DNA of 64,000 bases from a bacterium (GTDB lineage Bacteria > 4484-113 > JAGGVC01). The translations under genes and the position numbers were made by a program. The DNA lies in contig JABRWB010000032.1 in NCBI GenBank assembly GCA_039961635.1, forward strand, positions 19,955 through 83,954. The letters run 5' to 3'. Under the pieces are notes generated by a model. That model did not search any database. It was not told where the DNA came from and worked only from the letters and a program-made list of their open reading frames with translations. This document shows, piece after piece, positions 57,600-64,000 of this stretch. Numbering within the stretch: position 1 is the first letter of the stretch; each line of letters starts with the position of its first letter.

Positions 57600-59492
57600 C
57601 TAACCTCTTCCCGCATGCCCGTGGGCTATGCCGGATAAATCGGGATAAGCGTTCATCGCCTTGGTCCACTTGAGAATCGCCGCAACCTGGCCCGCGCGAT
57701 CCTTCGGCAAAACGAGCGGCCTGCCGCGCGTATCCAGGACAAGTCCTACTACTCCGCCAAGCACCTTGGTCTTGTGAGCGCGCCCCTTTCCGAATCCAAG
57801 GTCGAAGTTCCTGGCGGGTACCGCTTCAACTTCGGCTTCTTCACCAACTCCCAGCGGGAACAGCAAAAGCTCGCCGGCAGGCAAATCGCCCGCTTCCTCG
57901 CGCCCGTCGGGGAACTTGATGCGGTACGACAGGCACTTCTCGCCGGGCTTGGCCTCGCCCGAAGGGACGATGGCCGTGCCCAAATATATCATGCAATCCC
58001 TGTTGAACACCTCCACCGCGGCGCGCTCGTGAACCGTTGAAAGAACGCCCAAGTGCGGCATCATGAATATGCTGTCCACGGCGAGCGCCGTGAATCCTTC
58101 CGGTTGAAAAGCGTCAAGGAGCATCAGCATGCTCTGGTTGCGCCGCGGCGCGTGGGACAACACTCCTCCCGAGCCGACCAGCAGGTTCAAATCCATCATC
58201 TTTATCAACGTGTCTCCGGATGCTTCCTGGCTGAACGCGTCCGAAATGCTTCGCGCCTGCTGGACGCCTTTTAATCCCACCGCCAGCGACTTGTGTTGCT
58301 CGAACGCGAGCCGCAGTGCTTCGCGGGCGAGCGCGTGTTCGATGACAAGCTCCTCCAGCATTTGAGGGATGGTGGTCGGGCGGATCATCTTGTTCTTGAT
58401 GCGGTTGCGGAGGTCCAGCTCGTCAATGTCGAACGGCACCCACCGCATTACATTTTCGAATCCGGCCTCGGCCATAACGTTTGACACCGAATAGCTCATT
58501 CCGAGATTGGCGGACACGCTTCGATTGAATACGCGCTGGTTTTCAACCTTGAAATCGCTGAATACATCCGTCGTGGCGCCGCCTATGTCAACGCCGATCA
58601 CGTTCTTGTTTTCCACGGAAGCGATGCGCTGAATGATTACGCCCATCGCGCCAGGCGTCGGCATAACCGGTGCGTTCACCCACTTGAGCAGCTTGTCGTA
58701 GCCTGGCGCCTGCGCCATCACGTGTTCTTCGAACAAATCCTGAATTTTCTGGCGCGCCGGAAACAGATTCTCCCTTTCCAAAGTGGGGCGGATGTTCTCC
58801 GCGATGGTCAGCGCGGTTTTGCCGCCCAGCACCTTGCTTACGTTCTCCCGCGCGTCGGTGTTGCCCGCGTAAATAACCGGCAGTTGGTAGCTGTGGCCGA
58901 GGCGCGGCTTGGGATCGGCGGAGGCGATAAGCTCCGCCATTTCGACGACGTGGCTGATCGTGCCGCCGTCCACGCCGCCGGACATCAAAATCATATCCGG
59001 ACGAAGCCTGCGGATGCGGTCTATCCTTTCGTGCGGAAGCCGCTTGTCGTTCGACGCAAGTACGTCCATCACGATCGCGCCCGCGCCCAGCGCCGCGCGC
59101 TGCGCGCTTTCGCCGGTCATCGTAAGAACGACGCCGGCCACCATCATCTGCAGTCCTCCGCCCGCGCTTGATGTCGAAATGTACGCGTCTATTCCGACTT
59201 TTTCGCCGTCGCGCGACGGATAAATGAACGGCGCTTCCGTCGCGTCGAAATTCTTGTTGGGATCGAGAATTTTCCTTCCGGAAAGCTCTTCCAGTTCCTG
59301 GATCGAATTGAGAACGCCCTTCGTAACATCTTCGAAAGGCGCTTCCACGGTGGTCGGCGCTTCGCCCCTGAAAGTCTGGCGATAGCAGTTTTCTTCCGGT
59401 ACGAATTCGATGAGTATCGCTTTGGTGGTGGTCGAGCCGCAGTCTGTTGCGACTATCACCTTGATTTTCTCATCGGACTTGTGCTGCTCCAT
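57600..59492 (-). CDS. GlmL/MutL-family ASKHA ATPase-like protein
   Basis: About 630 residues. The N-terminus carries the ASKHA phosphate motif VATDCGSTTTKAILIE, and further family motifs follow (SSAGGGLQMMVAGVV; MILMSGGVDGGTISHVVEMA; VIGVDIGGATTDVFSDF). It matches the glutamate-mutase L (GlmL, formerly MutL) family, thought to be a reactivation or accessory protein of the B12-dependent mutase. No mutase subunit is in the window. I prefer ATG 59492 (GAGGAG just upstream); GTG 59510 would overlap the preceding gene. Confidence 0.8.
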   Translation of the reverse strand: MEQHKSDEKIKVIVATDCGSTTTKAILIEFVPEENCYRQTFRGEAPTTVEAPFEDVTKGVLNSIQELEELSGRKILDPNKNFDATEAPFIYPSRDGEKVGIDAYISTSSAGGGLQMMVAGVVLTMTGESAQRAALGAGAIVMDVLASNDKRLPHERIDRIRRLRPDMILMSGGVDGGTISHVVEMAELIASADPKPRLGHSYQLPVIYAGNTDARENVSKVLGGKTALTIAENIRPTLERENLFPARQKIQDLFEEHVMAQAPGYDKLLKWVNAPVMPTPGAMGVIIQRIASVENKNVIGVDIGGATTDVFSDFKVENQRVFNRSVSANLGMSYSVSNVMAEAGFENVMRWVPFDIDELDLRNRIKNKMIRPTTIPQMLEELVIEHALAREALRLAFEQHKSLAVGLKGVQQARSISDAFSQEASGDTLIKMMDLNLLVGSGGVLSHAPRRNQSMLMLLDAFQPEGFTALAVDSIFMMPHLGVLSTVHERAAVEVFNRDCMIYLGTAIVPSGEAKPGEKCLSYRIKFPDGREEAGDLPAGELLLFPLGVGEEAEVEAVPARNFDLGFGKGRAHKTKVLGGVVGLVLDTRGRPLVLPKDRAGQVAAILKWTKAMNAYPDLSGIAHGHAGRG

Positions 59493-59499
59493 CAACTCC

Positions 59500-59889
59500 T
59501 CACTTATCACCGTTGGTATTTTCGAGCGGCGCGCGCTCGGCGCGCTTTCGCTCGTTCATCCGCTCTTCGATGTACTCGATAAGAAAATTCACGCTTGCGC
59601 GCTTTTCGAACGCTTCTTGGACGCTTACCCAAAACGTGTCGTCCGTAATGATGCCGACGAACGGTTTGAGCATCACCATTACCTGGCTGCCGAGAAAATT
59701 CATCGGCCTAAGCGATTCGAGCGCCATAATGGCGGGCACTTCCATTCGCCTGGAGACGACCAAATCGCCTACGCGCATCAGCGCGGCCTCGTCGGATTCG
59801 GACAGCGGCGGCTCGGCGTATCCGATGCCGAAAGCATATTTGAATCCTTCAATCCAGGACGCCCGTTTTTTTGTGCCTGCCGCCGACAA
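59500..59889 (-). CDS. Conserved 129-residue partner of GlmL
   Basis: Function unknown. A soluble, mostly helical protein with EPPLSESDEAALMRVGDLVV (about residues 26-45) and VPAIMALESLRPMNFLGSQV (about 51-70), followed by a charged helical tail. From memory, small proteins of this pattern sit beside GlmL homologues in other phyla. It starts at a TTG with GAGGAG three bases upstream, and its stop lies 8 bases before the ATG chosen for GlmL. Confidence 0.6.
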   Translation of the reverse strand: MSAAGTKKRASWIEGFKYAFGIGYAEPPLSESDEAALMRVGDLVVSRRMEVPAIMALESLRPMNFLGSQVMVMLKPFVGIITDDTFWVSVQEAFEKRASVNFLIEYIEERMNERKRAERAPLENTNGDK

Positions 59890-59910
59890 TAGCTCCTCGA
59901 CTAGTCCGGG

Positions 59911-60357
59911 TCACGCCCGGTTCCTTACAACTTTCAGCTTGCGACCGATGAATTCGATTACTTCCGCCTGCTCCTTGGCGCCCTTGGCGAACCGCATGAA
60001 GCATCCGCGGTAGTGGTCGAGCCTGCTGTCCACCTCCATCGTCTTAAGCTGCAGCCCCACCTCGTCGTAAACGCAACGAGTATAGTGACTCCACGGCTTG
60101 AAGCTGGACCTTATCCGCCCGTGGAATACGGAAACGCCCTCATCGGTCAGCTCGTAAGTGATAGGTACAAAATACGGCAGGGTCATGAGGACGAGCAGAA
60201 GCGCCGAAAGACCCGTCCACCACCACCTGGCCGTATCGGAGGTGAAGTATACCACGGCGGAAAACGCTGCAATTAATAAGATGAGCGCGCCGAACTTAAA
60301 CGGCTCCTGAAGCCGGGGATTGAACGTCCAGCTTAACTTGTTTTCTTGTGCTACCAT
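59911..60357 (-). CDS. Bacterial PH-like membrane protein, first gene of the cluster
   Basis: 148 residues: two adjacent membrane segments (about 22-60), then a soluble domain (PITYELTDEGVSVFHGRIRS, PWSHYTRCVYDE, GCFMRFAKGAKEQAEVIEFI) typical of bacterial PH/YcxB-like domains. Such domains are found in membrane-linked proteins of unknown detail. It is the first gene after a minus-strand promoter at 60388-60416. It lies 21 bases before the 129-residue gene. Confidence 0.55.
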   Translation of the reverse strand: MVAQENKLSWTFNPRLQEPFKFGALILLIAAFSAVVYFTSDTARWWWTGLSALLLVLMTLPYFVPITYELTDEGVSVFHGRIRSSFKPWSHYTRCVYDEVGLQLKTMEVDSRLDHYRGCFMRFAKGAKEQAEVIEFIGRKLKVVRNRA

Positions 60358-60387
60358 AACGCCGCCGTTTTCCCGGAGGGACGGACA

Positions 60388-60416
60388 TTTTTACCATCCG
60401 GGACAAACCGGCGCAA
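60388..60416 (-). promoter_or_regulatory. Candidate promoter of the GlmL-linked cluster
   Basis: On the minus strand: TTGCGC (60411-60416), 17-base spacer, TAAAAA (60388-60393). It gives a leader of about 25 bases before the ATG at 60357. The valS gene is divergent, starting at 60488. Confidence 0.45.
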
Positions 60417-60487
60417 GCCGAGGCGGATACGCGTGAAAGTAGCTTTATAGCGTCCGCGAGAGGTTTTTGTCGCTCCGAAGGTGTGCA

Positions 60488-62983
60488 ATGCGGGATTTGC
60501 CTGACCGTTACGACCCCGCCGAGGCCGAAGCCCGGTGGCAGAAACACTGGGAGGAGAAGGGTATTTACCGCTTCGACCCCACGGCGCCGCGCGAGCGGAT
60601 TTACTCGATTGACACTCCGCCGCCCACGGTCTCCGGCCTGCTGCATCTGGGCCACATCTACAGCTACACGCAAATGGACATCATCGCGCGGTACCAGAAG
60701 CTGCGCGGCAAGGTCGTTTTTTACCCGTTCGGATTCGACGACAACGGCCTTCCCACAGAGCGGATGGTCGAGCGCGCGCGCGACGTCCGAGCGCAAAGCA
60801 TGCCTCGCGAGGATTTCATCAAGCTCTGCCTTGAAGTGACAAAGGACGCCGAAGCCGAATTCAAGGACATGTGGCAGCGCATGGGCCTTTCGGTGGACTG
60901 GAATCTCGAATACTCCACGATAAACCGCGTCAGCCGCCGCGTCGCGCAGCAAAGTTTCATTGACCTTTACAAGAAAGGCCACATTTACCGCCGCGAAGAG
61001 CCGGCAATCTGGGACGTGGACAACCGCACCGCGCTCGCCCAGGCCGAAATCGAAGACCGCGAGTTCGATTCGACCTTCAACGACATCCTTTTCACGTTCG
61101 AAGATGGAACGAAGGTCGCAATTGCGACGACGCGCCCGGAGCTATTGCCGGCTTGCGTTGCGGTGCTCTGCCATCCCGAGGACGACCGCTACCGCCGCTA
61201 TGTCGGGGGGAAAATCAAAACTCCGCATTTCGACCTTTGGGTGCCTGTTCTCACCGATCCGCTCGTCGATCCCGAAAAGGGAACCGGCATCGTAATGTGC
61301 TGCACGTTCGGCGACACCGTGGACATCGAATGGTGGAAGCGCTACAACCTCGAAACCCGCGTCGCGATAACTCCCGACGGCAGGCTGAACGAACTTGCGG
61401 GCGAGTTCGCGGGGCTGAAACTCGAAGCCGGGCGCAAGGCGATTATCGAAAAGTTGAAGGAAGAGAACCTGCTGACGAAGCAGGAGAAGATCACGCATAT
61501 GGTCAAGTGCGGCGAGAAGAGCCACGCTCCGGTCGAGTACATCATCACCGAGCAGTGGTTCATCCGCATCCTCGACAAGAAGGAAGAGCTGATCCGCCGC
61601 GCACGCGAAATAAAATGGTGGCCGGAGTTTATGTGGGTGCGCTACCAGCACTGGGTGGAGAATCTTGGCTGGGACTGGTGCATCAGCCGCCAGCGGTTCT
61701 ACGGCGTCCCGTTCCCGGTCTGGTACGCGCCGGACGGAAGCGTGATACTCGCCGACCCCGCCGACCTGCCGGTTGACCCGACGGTGGACCTGCCTCGCGG
61801 CCCTCTTCCCTGCAGGCCGGAGGAACTGACGCCCGAAACCGACGTGATGGACACCTGGATGACCAGCTCCTGCACCCCGCAGCTCGCGTCCGGCTGGCTG
61901 GAAAACCCGGAGCTGTTTGCGAAGATTTTCCCGATGAGCCTGCGCCCGCAGGCGCACGACATAATCCGCACCTGGGCGTTCTACACGATCGTGAAGGGAT
62001 TGCTTCACGAAGACAAAATGCCTTGGGAAAACGTCTTCATCAGCGGCCACGCGCTCGATCCCGCCAAGAAAAAGATGTCCAAGTCCAAGGGCAATGTGGT
62101 GACGCCGCGCGAGTACGTTGACAAATACGGCGCCGACGTGCTGCGCTATTGGACTTCCACCGCAAAGCTGGGGCTGGACAGTTCGTTCAATGACAAGGCG
62201 CTTTCGCTCGGAAAGAGGCTGCTTACGAAAATCTTCAACGCGAGCAAGTTCGCCCACGGCCACATTGCCGATTTCGACGGCTCGAAGCCTGGTTCGCTTC
62301 ATATCACCGACCGCTGGCTGCTCTCCAAGCTCGGACGCGTGGTGGAAACCGCGACAATAGCTTACGACGAGTACGAATTCTGCGACGCGCGAAGCGCTGT
62401 CGAGGATTTCTTCTGGGCCGAATTCTGCGACAATTACCTCGAGCTCGCAAAAGGCCGGCTCTACGGCGATTCGGAAGAGGGCAGGGCGCTGCGCCCCAGC
62501 GCGCAGTTCACGCTTTACCATTCACTACTCACGATTCTGAAGATGTTTGCGCCGACGCTCCCGCATGTCACGGAGGAAGTTTTCTCTTGGATGTACGCGG
62601 AAAGGCTCGGCATCGCAAGCATTCACCTCACGCCCTGGCCGGTCGCGGCGGATTTCCCGCGTGACGATGATGCCGAAGCGCTCGGCGACCTTGCCGTCGA
62701 ACTTCTCGCGGGCGTGCGCAAGATCAAAAGCGAGTTGAATGTCTCGATCAAGCGCCCGGTGGCGAAACTCTCGATCGCTCCCGCCGGGCTGCGTCCGCCC
62801 GACGCCGCGCTTTTCGAACGTCTCAAGGCGGACGATTCCCGCGTCCTCCTCGATTTCATGAACGCGGCGAACGTACAATCCGTCGAATTCGCGTCTTCAG
62901 CCGGGGAGCTTTCCGGCCCGGTCGAATCGCCGCAAGGCGCTTTTTTGCTCGCTGCGGAGCTCGCTGCGCCGGAGCAGCCTTAA
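60488..62983 (+). CDS. valS: Valyl-tRNA synthetase, archaeal-type
   Basis: Class I synthetase charging tRNA-Val. The 831 residues have the HIGH-type motif (PPPTVSGLLHLGHIYS), the editing CP1 domain, KMSKSKGNV near 540 and an anticodon-binding domain. The motif FGFDDNGLPTER and the lack of a C-terminal coiled-coil arm match the archaeal and alphaproteobacterial type; the common bacterial type has GTDHAGIATQ there and an extra arm. ATG at 60488 with AAGG upstream; an in-frame TTG at 60467 precedes it. Probably acquired long ago by transfer. Confidence 0.92.
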   Translation: MRDLPDRYDPAEAEARWQKHWEEKGIYRFDPTAPRERIYSIDTPPPTVSGLLHLGHIYSYTQMDIIARYQKLRGKVVFYPFGFDDNGLPTERMVERARDVRAQSMPREDFIKLCLEVTKDAEAEFKDMWQRMGLSVDWNLEYSTINRVSRRVAQQSFIDLYKKGHIYRREEPAIWDVDNRTALAQAEIEDREFDSTFNDILFTFEDGTKVAIATTRPELLPACVAVLCHPEDDRYRRYVGGKIKTPHFDLWVPVLTDPLVDPEKGTGIVMCCTFGDTVDIEWWKRYNLETRVAITPDGRLNELAGEFAGLKLEAGRKAIIEKLKEENLLTKQEKITHMVKCGEKSHAPVEYIITEQWFIRILDKKEELIRRAREIKWWPEFMWVRYQHWVENLGWDWCISRQRFYGVPFPVWYAPDGSVILADPADLPVDPTVDLPRGPLPCRPEELTPETDVMDTWMTSSCTPQLASGWLENPELFAKIFPMSLRPQAHDIIRTWAFYTIVKGLLHEDKMPWENVFISGHALDPAKKKMSKSKGNVVTPREYVDKYGADVLRYWTSTAKLGLDSSFNDKALSLGKRLLTKIFNASKFAHGHIADFDGSKPGSLHITDRWLLSKLGRVVETATIAYDEYEFCDARSAVEDFFWAEFCDNYLELAKGRLYGDSEEGRALRPSAQFTLYHSLLTILKMFAPTLPHVTEEVFSWMYAERLGIASIHLTPWPVAADFPRDDDAEALGDLAVELLAGVRKIKSELNVSIKRPVAKLSIAPAGLRPPDAALFERLKADDSRVLLDFMNAANVQSVEFASSAGELSGPVESPQGAFLLAAELAAPEQP

Positions 62984-63027
62984 CCGCCGGAAATCGGAAA
63001 GCGGACTCCGGCAATACATCCAAGAGG

Positions 63028-63033
63028 TATAAT
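63028..63033 (+). promoter_or_regulatory. -10 box of a leaderless lipoprotein promoter
   Basis: TATAAT followed by seven bases and the ATG at 63041. No ribosome binding site and no clear -35. Confidence 0.5.
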
Positions 63034-63040
63034 CGAATCC

Positions 63041-63664
63041 ATGTGCAGGTTTCTCCGTTACGCGGCCTTCGCGGCCGTGATGATTTTGGCTTTTTCGATT
63101 TCCGGCTGCGCGAAGCCGGAGGAAAAGCTCAAGTCGCGCGCGGCCGAATACTACAACTACCTTACGGGCGCTTCCGACACGATCGGCGGCGAATTTGCCA
63201 GCCCCGCGCTGAACGCCTCCATGGACGACCAAACCAGGAAGCTGAAACAAAAAGCGCTCGAGGAGCTTCGCAAGGCGCGCTTGGAAAACATGAAGAAATC
63301 CGGCAAAACCGCCACGACCGTAGCCAAGGAGCAGGTGCAAGTCGCCGTCGAAAACAATTTCGCGATAACCACGCTGCCCGATGTCATGGAGCCGCCCATC
63401 GTCCGCCAGGCGGTGCGATGGGTTTATGACGGCGGCCAGTGGTACATCTACTCGGGCGACCGCTCCGAGGTGGAAAAATACGGCCAGTTTCCGGATTCGC
63501 TCGTTACCAAGTCGCTGAATCCCGGCGCCGCGCTCGGCTCCGGCGAGCTGCGCGAACGGCTGAAGGAAAACGTGAAGGAGCGGGTCGACGAAGCAAAAGA
63601 AAAAATCGAGGAGCGCCGAGAGGGCAAAGCCGGGGGGGATTCCGGTAAGGAGGAAGGGGCATGA
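63041..63664 (+). CDS. Lipoprotein of unknown function
   Basis: 207 residues. Signal and lipobox SISGC (Cys23), then an alpha/beta domain of about 110 residues resembling small NTF2-like or DUF4878-like folds (AAEYYNYLTGASDTIGGEF, ...VRWVYDGGQWYIYSGDR), and a highly charged Glu/Lys/Arg helix at the C-terminus (about 165-207). The fold suggestion is tentative. Its stop overlaps the next start (ATGA), so the two lipoproteins are coupled. Confidence 0.6.
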   Translation: MCRFLRYAAFAAVMILAFSISGCAKPEEKLKSRAAEYYNYLTGASDTIGGEFASPALNASMDDQTRKLKQKALEELRKARLENMKKSGKTATTVAKEQVQVAVENNFAITTLPDVMEPPIVRQAVRWVYDGGQWYIYSGDRSEVEKYGQFPDSLVTKSLNPGAALGSGELRERLKENVKERVDEAKEKIEERREGKAGGDSGKEEGA

Positions 63665-64000
63665 GCGGATTCTGGGGAGAAACGGGAATAGGCCGCGCGC
63701 GGGCCGCTGGACTTCGGCTGACGGTATGCATCGCGCTGGCCCTCGCGGCGTCGCTTGGGCTTTCCGGCTGCAAGGCCAAGGAAAACTCGATCAAGGCGGA
63801 GGCCGTCGTCCTCGTGACGCAGGTCAAACAGGCGAAGGGTCCGGCGGAGCTTATCGTTTACGCAAGCCCCGCGTTCCAGCACGCGGCAATCAAGGCGGGC
63901 GAGACGCTGGGCCTGACCGCGGACAAGCTACTGCCGCTGACGAGCTTCCCGCTGAACATCCAGCGCGCGGTGACGCTGCCGGAAGCCGAGGAGCTTGCGG
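63661..64000 (+). CDS. Lipoprotein, cut by the window end
   Basis: The first 113 residues of a protein that continues beyond the window. Signal with lipobox LSGC near Cys37, so the N-terminal region is long for a lipoprotein and an internal start (for example GTATGC near 63723) may be the true one. The mature part begins KAKENSIKAEAVVLVTQVKQ; no family is recognisable. Coupled to the preceding lipoprotein. Confidence 0.55.
   Translation, partial: MSGFWGETGIGRARAAGLRLTVCIALALAASLGLSGCKAKENSIKAEAVVLVTQVKQAKGPAELIVYASPAFQHAAIKAGETLGLTADKLLPLTSFPLNIQRAVTLPEAEELA

Overview
The window is about 64 kb of high-GC bacterial chromosome. It has no rRNA, tRNA, CRISPR array, insertion sequence or phage gene that I can recognise. 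A complete division and wall (dcw) cluster carries sepF, a DUF881 protein and a small basic protein (DUF1290). A meso-diaminopimelate-type MurE is present, and there are no outer-membrane assembly or LPS genes. Together these suggest a Terrabacteria-like lineage, probably a poorly cultured phylum, but the sequence does not fix the taxon. Many first genes of transcription units appear leaderless: a TANNNT -10 box lies 5-8 bases before an ATG or GTG and no ribosome binding site is visible.

Layout. 37-2026: divergent DNA-alkyl repair protein and pyrimidine nucleoside phosphorylase. 2413-23929 (+): mraZ, rsmH, ftsL-like, ftsI, murE, murF, mraY, murD, ftsW, murC, ddl, ftsQ, DUF881, sbp, ftsA, ftsZ, yggS, sepF, then RNase J and uppP. 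murG and murB are missing from their usual places. 23930-25990: an undecaprenyl-phosphate sugar transferase, preceded by a possible structured RNA and flanked by two copies of a small hairpin element.

25991-38153 (mostly -): a LarA-type racemase; an L,D-transpeptidase / TPR-AAA+ ATPase / zinc-ribbon zincin unit; cytidine deaminase with a low-complexity protein; unknown proteins; and a very large protein with two CRTAC1-like (FG-GAP plus ASPIC/UnbV) modules. 38272-49009: plsY, small lipoproteins, a subtilisin lipoprotein with two tandem PKD-like lipoproteins, a UvrD/PcrA helicase, a polyprenyl synthetase, a PIN toxin/antitoxin pair, glutamine-dependent NAD synthetase and RsmD.

49188-60357 (-) is the most intriguing part. 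It is a tightly packed run containing a GlmL/MutL-type ASKHA ATPase without any glutamate mutase, a 129-residue partner, a PH-like membrane protein, a KOW/barrel-sandwich protein, a fibronectin-like membrane protein, three further membrane proteins and, last, a penicillin-acylase-family hydrolase. I know of no described function for this assemblage. 60488-64000 (+): an archaeal-type valyl-tRNA synthetase and two lipoproteins, the second cut by the window end.

The wall genes work together from UDP-MurNAc (MurC, D, E, F, Ddl) through lipid I (MraY) to septal synthesis (FtsW, FtsI) at the FtsZ, FtsA and SepF ring. UppP, the polyprenyl synthetase, the L,D-transpeptidase and the sugar transferase supply, recycle or use the same lipid carrier and wall.
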